From NCBI GenBank assembly GCA_036924085.1, contig JAVGWX010000011.1:17547608-17611607 (forward strand): a stretch of DNA of 64,000 bases, read 5' to 3'. The DNA is from Ariolimax columbianus. Taxonomy: Eukaryota; Mollusca; Gastropoda; Stylommatophora; Arionidae. The notes below the pieces were generated by a model. That model was given only the letters and a program-made list of their open reading frames with translations. It searched no databases and was not told where the DNA came from. The position numbers and the translations under genes are program-made. This document shows, one piece after another, positions 23,330 through 32,746 of this stretch. Numbering within the stretch: position 1 is the first letter of the stretch; the number at the start of each line of letters is the position of its first letter.

Positions 23330-23960
23330 CTTGGTCGTTGCCTATGTCTTCGCTCTATACAACACCACTAACTTAAGATTCAGGTCATCCCATAACCGGT
23401 GAGACAGTTGGGGCACACAAGAAGACATCCTCACAACACCACGCCAACCTTCTGTATCAGCGGCCGCTGCCTGTGCCTCTTCTGGTCGGAGATTAGTCCA
23501 TTCTTTTATGTTGTCCTCCCATCTCTTTTTGGGGCGGCCTCTTCTTTGTCTGCTTTGCACCTTTCAGGGGCGGGGGGGGGGAGATTGTATTTGCAAGACC
23601 ATTTGATCTCGATATGTGACTGTACCAAGCGAGTTTCCTTCTTTTGACAGTTGCCAAGAGGTTTTTAAAAGTCATATTGCTGTTGTAACTTTATCTCGTA
23701 TTTCCTCGTTTGTAACTCGATCTTTGTACGTGACGTTTAAAAGTCTTCGGAAATATCTCATCTCCAAGGCCTGTATCCTTCGTTGAAGGTCAGATATAAC
23801 CGTCCATGTCTCACAAGCATAGAGGAATATTGACAGGACCAGTGTACGCATTAATCTGATTTTCGTGCATAGTGCTAACTGTTTATCTTGCCAGATTTTG
23901 TTAAGCCTGCAAGCGCCGCTATTGTCTGTGCTATTCTGACCAAGACCTCACATTTTGATC
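23330..23960 (-). pseudogene. LINE reverse-transcriptase tail fragment
   Basis: The minus strand gives an LQRRIQALEMRYFRRLL-like block (about 23750), VTNEEIRDKV, then KRRKLAWYSHISRSNG, then KKRWEDNIKEW near 23520 and ADTEGWRGVV near 23440. This is the C-terminal tail of an RTE-like non-LTR retrotransposon. A run of G at about 23571-23581 breaks the frame. It lies directly beside the LTR array, so the array appears to have integrated near its 3' end. Confidence 0.8.
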
Positions 23961-23964
23961 TTTC

Positions 23965-24830
23965 ATCACTGACAATCGACCCTAGTAACTTAAGACTGGC
24001 GTTGAATATTCTAACTTTGTTGTGAATCTACATTTATCTAGATCTTTATATTGTGTTTAGTGCCAAGAATGCTCCTCTTGACCATCCAAATATGAATCAT
24101 TATATCTACATCTGCACCTCACGATGTATCAATTGTGCTGCGCAAATTAGAATTAGAGAAAAAGGCAGAAATCAGTTTGCGCCATCACAGGGAGACAGAC
24201 CTCGCAGTGCTTTGTTTTAATTAACCAGCTGGATTCCCCTAGCTTGTACCAGTTCTTAGTTGCACAAGGGAACCTAATTACATTGTGTATGCTTGACAGT
24301 AAAACGCCAGACAGAAGGGAGGTAAATTGGTTAATCTACAAGAGCTCGTGTCGATCTATCGCCAATGCCATGCTACAGTGCTTGGCAGTGAAAGAACTGA
24401 TGTCATGGCCTCGAACCAACTCGTAACAGGACAATATAAATTTGAAACCCAGACATCTGTCCGAGTGGAAAGAACAGACAATCATTAGAGCATGTTCTTC
24501 AAGTCTGTCGATTCCATGGGAAGAGCTGAGTAACAGGGTGACTCCCCATCCAGATGGTTGAAAAACTGTATAGTGAGGTGAAGAATCTGAGCTGGGCAGA
24601 AACGTGTACGAGTAAAATATCTACCTACAATATTTCTCAAATGTACGTCTGTATTTGTGTTAAAGATGTGATTGCCTAATCGAGTCACGTGATGTCATCA
24701 TAAGTGGGCCAAAGTGACGCGTGACCCGAGACACTACAACACCATTTTCCTAGCGCGGGATAATTATGAAATGATGTCCATGGAAAATGAAACAGTCATG
24801 TGTTTGCAAGAAATGTATATGAATTGTAAT
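23965..24830. other. No feature seen
   Basis: Unique-looking AT-rich sequence on both strands. Small open frames show no recognisable domain. Confidence 0.5.
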
Positions 24831-24831
24831 T

Positions 24832-24982
24832 TGGTGGGGAGGGAGGGGAAGGGGGGAGGAGGAGATACCCAGTTTGTAGGGAGGTAGAGGTTTGAAGTGA
24901 ATGGGGAGTGGGAGGTATGTGGTGAGGGGGGAGTGGAGTGTTCTGGTGTGAGGGGGAGTGGAGGTTTAGGGTTACGGGAAGT
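24832..24982. repeat. G-rich purine tract
   Basis: The plus strand is dense in GGGG and GGAG runs separated by short spacers (for example GGGGAGGGAGGGGAAGGGGG). Several groups of three or more G within short distances could form G-quadruplexes. The translated Pro/His-rich open frames on the minus strand are a by-product of composition. Confidence 0.7.
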
Positions 24983-24984
24983 TG

Positions 24985-26020
24985 TGGTAGGTTGGGGCAT
25001 GGCAAACTGTAATAGAAAGCCAGCGAACTCATTGGAAAAATACCCATGAAATGTCACATGTAAAGGCCAACTAAATTACAAAACTCATCAGCACTTATAT
25101 TGAGCAAGGTTTATAAGCAATCCATACGTCATCCACACAGAGAAATAAAACAAATACCGGCACAAAACAGAACAAATCACCGTTGAGAGAAATCCTTTCA
25201 CAAAATCTTGCCCTGAAACTAACTGAATACCCATCTTCTTTTATTTATTTACGGCCTACAACAACCAGCGCTCCAAATGAAACCTTTCTTTTGAAATGAT
25301 TACCCCTTTCCTGACAGTGAGTATTTTTGAAAATAAGTTTCTCCTTGTTTTAGGAAATCTGGTCGGCTTCAGCCGAAAAAAAACATCGCTTTTGACATCT
25401 GTAGTTTATAATATAATCTAAAGTAGGCCATGGGTGGGCAGTCCAAGAGACGAACTGGGCTGTGACCTAATTTACTCTAAGTTCCAGGCTTGGTGCGAGA
25501 AACTACAAAATGGAACGTTGAATTGGATAATTATCGAAGTCGTTTATGCACTTCCGAATTTGAAACAAGAATCGGCGAGTTCAGATTTAGGATGGGAGAA
25601 AAAATGTCGAGCCTTTTTAGGAAATACCTAAAAGAGTTAAGCTGGATGAGTTAAGCAGGAGCGAAAGAATGAGCGGATTGGAAGAGGGGATTCGGAGGAA
25701 AATATGGGTGGGCTGAATGTTGGAGGAACAGTCCAACGGTGATGCGAGAAATCGTTTGCTGAAAATGGATAAACCTGTAAACTGCTGTAAACTGTTCAAC
25801 AGCTTTTGTTTCTTTCCAGCTGTACAGTTCGACTACTGACAAAATAGTATAAACAAATGTAGGCAATTTGCAACAGCTGACCCACATTTCCCCAAAATTG
25901 CCCCAGTTAAAGTGTATTGTTATCTGGTGTGTACCTTTCCTGAAAGTTTCAGCTCTCTAGCTTATCTGATAGTGTCTGAATTTACAATTACAATATTTGT
26001 TCCTAACTACCTATCAAGTG
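24985..26020. other. No feature seen
   Basis: No recognisable gene or element on either strand. Confidence 0.5.
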
Positions 26021-26217
26021 GAGTTAAAAGCGTTTCAGAACATCTGCTGCAAAATTGTCCGACATACGAGGACCAGAGAAAGCACATCACCAGTGCCAAC
26101 ACTAGACAAGCTCTATGGTGGTGTCGACAGCCTCAGGATGACTGCTGCTTTCTTCGAACAAATTTAAGTTGACGTCTGACAGCGTACGAAGATGAAGAAG
26201 AAGAGTTAAAAGCGTTT
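26021..26217 (+). mobile_element. Short I-group retrotransposon 3' fragment with 15-bp duplication
   Basis: The segment 26036-26202 encodes SEHLLQNCPTYEDQR on the plus strand, the C-terminal finger end of the I-group element. It continues through a frame-damaged stretch equivalent to the last residues of the polyprotein and ends in a GAAGATGAAGAAGAA tail. GAGTTAAAAGCGTTT occurs at 26021-26035 and 26203-26217, a 15-bp target-site duplication. Only about 167 bp were inserted. The 3' part (AGCGTACGAAG) resembles the older copy at 45.5 kb more than the young ones, suggesting a second subfamily. Confidence 0.88.
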
Positions 26218-26219
26218 TA

Positions 26220-27030
26220 AATGTTAAATGCAACTGATTTTTTTTTTTTACGCACCATTGATTATGGACATTGCACTGGTGACTGTTATCCCTGAGTATG
26301 AAGTGCTCTTAATTATTGGCTATTTCGTCCTTAAAGAGAGTCAGCTCAGAGCCTACTTCAGCTACAGGCCTTCTGACTCACGGGGAAGTCCATTTGATGC
26401 GGCACATTCCTAGATCGACTAAATAACAGAATTCATATTGTGCCAAAGTGTAAAATCAATCAATGTTCCACGCGGAGAAATAAAACAAAATAACATACTA
26501 AACACAACAAATCAGTGTTGACAGTGATATTTTCATAGAATCCTGCCCGGATACCAACTTAGTATCCATCTTTGTTTCCTGAAACCGCAATTCCATTCGA
26601 TACATGCAAGTTCTGTTATTTAGTCGACATGGAAATATGACATTTCAAGGGGATTCCCACATCAGTCAAAAGGTCTGTGGTTAAAGTAGGCTGGGGTCAA
26701 CTTGACCTTCCTTTTTGATTGATGTATTCCTAACTATTCTGGTTTTGGTGAGGAGGAATGGCGTCATTCCTTGTTTGTTCTATTGGTTTACAACTGCTGG
26801 TAGTGTATCCATATTTCATTTCACGTTTCCTTCCTCCATCAACTGATACTGCGTTTCAGACCAGCAAGGTTCGTGAAGGAGACTGTGCGTTTCAGGTCTT
26901 CACCAATCCCGCACAGCGTTTCTAGCAATGTCGCTCCCCCTGAACAGAATGGTTCTCTTTAGTCTGCATAAGTGGAGCAGTCCTGCAGGAAATGTTAAGG
27001 TGTTTCCTTAGGTGCTCTGCAATTGCATAG
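26220..27030. other. No feature seen
   Basis: Non-coding sequence leading into the minisatellite. No recognisable element. Confidence 0.5.
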
Positions 27031-27034
27031 GGCG

Positions 27035-27540
27035 GGATCTCTAAGATTCATTCTGTGATCTCTAAGATGCATTATGTGATCTCTAAGATGCATTCTGTGA
27101 TTTCTAAGACCCATGTTGTGATATCTAAGACCCATTCTGTGATCTCTAAGATCCATTCTGTGATCTCTAAGACCAATTATGTGATCTCTAAGACCAATTC
27201 TGTGATCTTTAAGATCCATTCTGTGATCTAAGACCAATTCTATGATCTCTAAGACCCATTCTGTGATCTCTAAGACAGATTATGTGATCTCTAAGGCCCA
27301 TTATGTGATCTCTAAGACCCATTATGGGATCTCTAGGACCCATTCTGTGATCTCTAAGATCCTTTCTGTGATCTCTAAGACCCATTATGTGATCTCTAAG
27401 ACCCATTCAGTGATCTCTAAGACCCATTATGTGATCTCTAAGACCCATGCTGTGATCTCTAAGACCCATTATGTGATCTCTAAGACCCATTTTGTGATCT
27501 CTAAGACCCATTCTGTGATCTCTAAAATCCATTCCGTGAA
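27035..27540. repeat. 21-bp minisatellite (~24 units)
   Basis: Units of GATCTCTAAGACCCATTMTGT type repeat with a 21-bp period and point variation. Because 21 is a multiple of three, open frames run through on both strands: VISKTHY heptapeptides on plus (27242-27580) and GLRDHRM-type on minus. I regard these as composition effects rather than genes, since no initiation context or flanking domain is seen. Confidence 0.93.
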
Positions 27541-27544
27541 AGTG

Positions 27545-28297
27545 GGCCTTCAGTTTGCAATGTCCCGTTCTGAGAACTAAATATATTTGTCTGTCTATCT
27601 CTGCCAAGTTTGTCTATCCTGTCTTTTTTCTGGGTTATATTCTTTGTGATGGTTTCTCCAGTAATAATTTTCTTTAGGAAACCTTTACCTGCAACTTAAA
27701 CGCATTCCAAAGGAGCTTGAAAGACATCAAAACATTGTTGCTTTAATTCTAAAACCCATTTCTTGGCATACACATTGTAGACATGTTGTGGAAATTTAGT
27801 GTGCTGAATCGTGACTGATGTCTAAAGCACGACTATTTCATTAATAATTGTTCGGCCATTTTCCATCAGGACATCTTCTAACTCGTATAATCGACTCTTG
27901 TGTCACTACTCAGTAAGTCTGCCTAAAACGATATCAGTCTGCCACAGAACTCACCGCATTTTGAACTTACTACTCCACTCATACACTTTATAACGTAACA
28001 TGCATGCATCATCGTACTGAACCTACATTTGTTGATGACTATAGATCATTTTCACCCCGTTGCTGTTCAGAAAACGGAAAACAGAACACTGGTTCTCTTT
28101 TGTGCATATCACTAGTTGGGCGGACATCTTTAAACCGTCCATACGTCATGTGGCTCGTCCGGATGGTGATATGACGTGCATGACACTCTTGAAATCCTTA
28201 GTAACGACACTCCCAACCTATATGCCAATGGAAATTTGTTGCGAATTTCTATGGCAATTTCAAGGTTTTTCATTTGAACAAAACAATTTATCATTAC
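27545..28297. other. No feature seen (left flank of the rDNA-LINE chimera)
   Basis: AT-rich non-coding sequence. Its composition changes sharply at 28311 where the GC-rich insert begins. Confidence 0.55.
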
Positions 28298-28310
28298 AAA
28301 CCACATAACT
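28298..28310. repeat. Target-site duplication, left (AAACCACATAACT)
   Basis: These 13 bp recur at 35682-35694. They abut the GC-rich rDNA-like start at 28311 on this side and the AAG tail of the retrotransposon on the other. The pre-rRNA-like part and the LINE part therefore belong to one insertion. Confidence 0.9.
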
Positions 28311-28937
28311 ATCTGGGGTAGTTGTCTCGCCGCGGCGACTCAATTTCAACCAGTGTTCGTAAAGCGATCTCAGTCCCGCCAGGCGGAGCGATAGCGCGGG
28401 CTTGCGGAAAATGCTCGCCTGCCTTTCCCCGTAGTGCGAATTGGGTGCGGTTTGTGGTAGTGGCTCCTCCACCGAGGTGCGCTAGTCTGGTCCGTATCAG
28501 GAAACGTGGTCCGTCCGTGGTGATTTATCTAAGGCTTATAGCAGAGCTCGACAGTACGTCTCGCTGGTGGTCCGACTCTCGCAAAGAGCTTGTGACCGGC
28601 AAATGGAAAGCAGGAATCGTTGCCCCGAGGGCAGGCCGGCAGGCCAAATTGTCTCCAGTCCCAGTGAAATTCATCGCCGAGGTCGTTGGGATCCGTTCTG
28701 CACAGAGCGCTGCCATCCCTCCTCGAGCGAGCCCGGTCGGTCGGTCGTCTGGTGCGTGTGGGAGGCCCGTGTCAGGCGGTCCTAGGTCGACGGAGTGAGG
28801 GACGGGTGGAACAAACCGTCCGTCCGTCCCGTCAGTCGGTCGGTCCCTGCGGCCGTCGTCTCAGCGAGGCCTTTTACAAAAACACACCCTTCCTCCGCCG
28901 ACCGGTGTGTGGCAGTACACAGTACGTCTCCGACAGA
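28311..28937 (+). other. 5' external transcribed spacer-like sequence
   Basis: This ~627-bp GC-rich stretch lies directly upstream of the 18S start, with repeated CGGTCGGTCG, CGTCCGTCC and GGTCGGTCC motifs, in contrast to AT-rich flanks. Position and composition fit the rDNA 5' ETS. It starts exactly at the target-site duplication, so 28311 may correspond to the 5' end of the copied RNA and possibly the RNA polymerase I start site. Open frames here on both strands are composition artefacts. Confidence 0.65.
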
Positions 28938-30177
28938 TATCTGGTTGATCCTGCCAGTAGTCATATGCTTGTCTCAAAGATTAAGCCATGCATGTCTAAG
29001 TTCACACTGTCTCACGGTGAAACCGCGAATGGCTCATTAAATCAGTCGAGGTTCCTTAGATGACACGATCCTACTTGGATAACTGTGGCAATTATAGAGC
29101 TAATACATGCTTACCAAGCTCCGATCCTCGCGGAAAGAGCGCTTTTATTAGTTCAAAACCAATCGTCGTTTCCCCTCGCGGGGTTGCGGCGTCCCCACTG
29201 GTGACTCTGGATAACTTTGTGCTGATCGCATGGTCTCATGTGCCGGCGACGCATCTTTCAAATGTCTGCCCTATCAAATGTCGATGGTACGTGACATGCC
29301 TACCATGTTTGTAACGGGTAACGGGGAATCAGGGTTCGATTCCGGAGAGGGAGCATGAGAAACGGCTACCACATCCAAGGAAGGCAGCAGGCGCGCAACT
29401 TACCCACTCCCGGCACGGGGAGGTAGGGACGAAAAATAACAATACGGGACTCTTTCGAGGCCCCGTAATTGGAATGAGTACACTTTAAACCCTTTAACGA
29501 GGATCTATTGGAGGGCAAGTCTGGTGCCAGCAGCCGCGGTAATTCCAGCTCCAATAGCGTATATTAAAGTTGTTGCAGTTAAAAAGCTCGTAGTTGGATC
29601 TCAGGCGCAGGCGGGCGGTCCGGCTCGCGCCGGTTCACTGCCCGTTGTCTCCTGCCCTACCGTCTGCCGGCTCTCTCCCACGGGTGCCCTTCGCTGAGCG
29701 TCCTGGGTGGCCGGCGCGTTTACTTTGAAAAAATTAGAGTGTTCAAAGCAGGCCTCGGCTGCCTGAATAATGGTGCATGGAATAATGGAATAGGACCTCG
29801 GTTCTATGTTGTTGGTTTTCGGAACTGAAGGTAATGATTAACAGGGACAAACGGGGGCATTCGTATTGCGGCGTTAGAGGTGAAATTCTTGGATCGCCGC
29901 AAGACGAGCTACTGCGAAAGCATTTGTCAAGAATGTTTTCATTAATCAAGAACGAAAGTCAGAGGCGCGAAGACGATCAGATACCGTCGTATTTCTGACC
30001 ATAAACGATGCCGACTAGCGATCGGCAGGAGTTGCTTCGATGACTCTGCGGGCAGCTTCCGGGAAACCAAAGTGTTTGGGTTCCGGGGGAAGTATGGTTG
30101 CAAAGCTGAAACTTAAAGGAATGGACGGAAGGGCACCACCAGGAGTGGAGCCTGCGGCTTAATTTGACTCAACACGG
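28938..30177 (+). rRNA. Partial 18S rRNA (5' two-thirds), pseudogene copy
   Basis: The segment starts TATCTGGTTGATCCTGCCAG and carries universal landmarks: GTAGTCATATGCTTGTCTC, GTGCCAGCAGCCGCGGTAA (near 29523), GTGAAATTCTTGGATC (29880) and AATTTGACTCAACACGG (30161-30177), where 18S similarity stops. Length is ~1240 of the usual ~1800-1850 nt. The 3' third, ITS, 5.8S and 28S are missing. Differences at normally invariant sites, such as GGAATGGACGG, CGTATTTCTGACC and CAATTATAGAG, indicate a decaying copy, not a functional gene. The 5' sequence and V4 look like a euthyneuran gastropod; this is from memory and not checked. Confidence 0.96.
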
Positions 30178-30850
30178 CCAACACTGAAATGATTGACATG
30201 CCGAGACCACTCTTCTGGGATCTAATATGGAACTGGTGCTGGATTTAGACCCCCAGAAATCTGAGGTTATGCCCCCTGTGGCCCGGTTTAGTCTGCATCC
30301 AGTGTTCTGAAAAAGGAATTGACGGAAGAGCACTATCAGGAGTGGAGCCTGAGATCTAAATTAACTCAACACGCCAATACTGCAGAATGACTATCAAAAG
30401 TACACCTTCGTGGGGTCTACTAAAGAACATGTGCTGGAATTAGACCCTCGAAAATCTGGGGCTCCCCTCTAAGAAACTTGATTGTCTCGCTAAGGGAATT
30501 GACGGAAGGGCACCACCAGGTGTGGAACCTGCGGCTTAATTTGACTGAACACGCCAATACTGTAGAACAACTGACAAATCGAGAGCACTGCCGTTTGGGT
30601 CTAATAATGAACGTACGCTGGTATTAGACTCACGGATGACAAATTAGCTCTCAAACACTCAAATGAAAGAACGCTACGGAAATCGTTTTTAACTCCGCAG
30701 ACACCGCTGATTTCAAATACCTGGTCATTGACAAACAAAAGCCCTCAATAAATTCGTCTGACCAAATAGTGAACGGGTGCTGGAAATAGATCATCCGAAG
30801 ACAGGTCAGTTTTACCCTACAAATGACAGGGCGTTGCTACGGAAAACCAG
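30118..30850 (+). repeat. ~180-197-bp leader repeats carrying an 18S-derived segment
   Basis: Three units start at 30118, 30315 and 30495 with a ~60-nt stretch of 18S type (GGAATTGACGGAAGGGCACC through CTCAACACG). Each is followed by CCAATACTG-like sequence and a GGTGCTGGAATTAGACCC-like motif (about 30234, 30429, 30612 and 30776). The first unit merges with the 18S copy itself. The second differs from 18S at roughly seven or more positions, the third at few. A fourth unit keeps only the GTGCTGG motif. The 18S-to-element junction falls at the same nucleotide (AACACG) in all three. These may act as promoter monomers; the function is unknown. Confidence 0.88.
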
Positions 30851-31755
30851 CTCAAATCGAGAGGAGCCGCAGACACTTTGGTTCACGTACCAGGCTGATA
30901 AGCCAAGGGCGCGAGGCTACCATGTGGGGGATTACGGCCGAACCCTTGTAAGCCGCAATCCCGCCCAAAATCTCAGCACCACTGCAATGGGAGGCTCCTA
31001 CATGCTCGGGACCTGGGGCTTGCGCCCCAGCCCTATCAGGTAGAGCCACAGTAAGAGGTCCTTGCCGTCCGCCAATCAAAGCGGGCGGACAACTGCTTGA
31101 TACTCACCCTATACGGCGATGGGGTGCGAAAACACCAACCAAAGACTTAGTACCTAGTCGGGGTGTCGAAAACAGTAGAGCAGCCACCTCACTGTGAACT
31201 GTCAAGACTTAACCACTGACCATGAGAGGTGTCCGCACATCAGGCAAACAACATCTCTGTGACATCTCCAGGCTTGTCCTCTGGCTGAATGCACTCCGGC
31301 TACGATATCTACCTCTGTACGTTATCAGCCATATAACTATCATACTGGACGCAGAAGAGATGCAGACCAGCGGACATTGCACACCTGCCCCACTGTGTCA
31401 ACACCCCAGGTGGCGGGGAATGCTAGGCGTACCATCTCTGCATAGAAGCCAAGAAAATAAAGGGAAAAAGAGATACCCCACTCACATGCAAATGCTACGT
31501 TCCTGGCAGGACGTGACGATCCTGGGATACAGACACACTGGACTGCCTCTCTTCCATGTAAACCAGTTCATCTCATATATCATCACATATCATCATTGCA
31601 CCCTATAGACACGAGTAGTGAAGACTCGATAGTCTGGTAAGACAACTTCCATAAGAGAGAAAACTCTGATCATAAACAACTGCTGCCTTGCAGATAGGCT
31701 GGGGACAGCCAAAGGCTAAGGAGGGCATCCCTACAGAAACGCCTGTTGAAATCGG
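30851..31755 (+). other. Leader of the I-group element, possible decayed ORF1 region
   Basis: This stretch precedes the endonuclease ORF. A plus-strand frame (31222-31608) is open but carries no recognisable ORF1 domain. Scattered Cys/His in alternative frames near 31380-31480 could be relics of zinc knuckles, but I cannot establish this. It includes CGGGGTGTCGAAAAC-type GC-rich leader sequence. Confidence 0.45.
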
Positions 31756-32721
31756 ATGCACGGGGCCGCAAGCCTAACAAAACAGTGCAACGTAAATCAC
31801 AGTATGATGGCAGTACAACCTATTAGAAAAACGCATGGCGCTCATCCTGCGGAGTCCCGCCAGGCAGCGATAGTGCCGGGCCCCACGCCTCGAAGGGGCC
31901 CACCCTTGACTACTGGTGGTCACCCACCCATGTGTCGTGGAGTCAAGGCACATGGCTATGGGGCAACTTCTATTGGCCAAAACCTCAAGATACTACAGTG
32001 GAATGCGGAGGGAGTCATTAACAAAAAACTTTCCCTAACACACCACCTGCATGAAGGTAAGATTGACGTGGCATGTATCCAGGAAACGCACCTCAACAAT
32101 AACCATAAATTCTCAATCAGAGGATATCAGACCTTCCGTCTAGATAGAGAAGGCCACAAAGGAGGGGTCCTGATACTGACCAGAAACTGCATACCGAGTA
32201 GCGCGGTATCTGTCAATCACACCGGACAAGCAGAAATTGTAGGAGTTGACATAATGGCTCAAGAGACGAAGCTCCGCATTTTCAATCTGTACGGACCACC
32301 AAACAGAGACCTATCGCTCTCGAGTATGGAGGTCAGAGACTCCAACTGCATAGTAGTTGGAGATTTCAACAGCCACTCGGAGAGATGGGGATACTCTGAC
32401 ACAGACAGCAGAGGTGACGAAGTGGAAGATTGGGAGATAGATGCAAATCTCTCCCTAATCAATAGGCCGGAGGATAGCCCTAGCTTCTATTCAAGAACAT
32501 GGCGTACCACCTCGACTCCAGATTTGGTCTTCTCCACACAGGACATACACCATAAAATAGACCGCCAGGTGCTAAACCAACTGGCAGGTAGCGACCACAG
32601 GCCGATCAGGCTAACCATTGACATGGAAGTAGGCCCACAGGAAACAAAACCGCTCCCACGTTGGAATTTCAAAATGAGCCGACTGGGACAGATTTGCAAT
32701 CCTGACAGATGGGCTGTGTGA
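31756..32721 (+). CDS. Endonuclease (EEP) domain of the I-group retrotransposon
   Basis: This is the N-terminal part of the polyprotein, 321 residues. An apurinic-like endonuclease/exonuclease/phosphatase domain runs from about residue 78. Motifs are ILQWNAEG (Asn, ~80), CIQETHL (Glu, ~108), NLYGPP, VVGDFNSHSERWG (Asp/Asn, ~201) and AGSDHRPI (Asp/His, ~278). The domain nicks target DNA to prime reverse transcription. The frame shifts near 32690-32720: the open frame ends at 32721 and the downstream RT frame is offset, so the original ORF2 is broken here. The first ~75 residues are not recognised. The Met chosen is simply the first in frame. Confidence 0.88.
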   Translation: MHGAASLTKQCNVNHSMMAVQPIRKTHGAHPAESRQAAIVPGPTPRRGPPLTTGGHPPMCRGVKAHGYGATSIGQNLKILQWNAEGVINKKLSLTHHLHEGKIDVACIQETHLNNNHKFSIRGYQTFRLDREGHKGGVLILTRNCIPSSAVSVNHTGQAEIVGVDIMAQETKLRIFNLYGPPNRDLSLSSMEVRDSNCIVVGDFNSHSERWGYSDTDSRGDEVEDWEIDANLSLINRPEDSPSFYSRTWRTTSTPDLVFSTQDIHHKIDRQVLNQLAGSDHRPIRLTIDMEVGPQETKPLPRWNFKMSRLGQICNPDRWAV

Positions 32722-32746
32722 AACCATCAACACACGAAACACCAAA

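Noticed and set aside
27035..27540. CRISPR array
   Set aside because: The 21-bp units are contiguous with no spacers, and the sequence is eukaryotic. The same applies to the 30-, 39-, 22- and 59-bp arrays.
28322..29314. Open frames on both strands over the ETS/18S region
   Set aside because: Non-coding rRNA and GC-rich spacer produce chance frames.
28938..30177. Functional rDNA unit
   Set aside because: The 18S stops at about two-thirds of its length, is followed by retrotransposon sequence and not the 3' third, ITS and 28S, and has changes at invariant sites.
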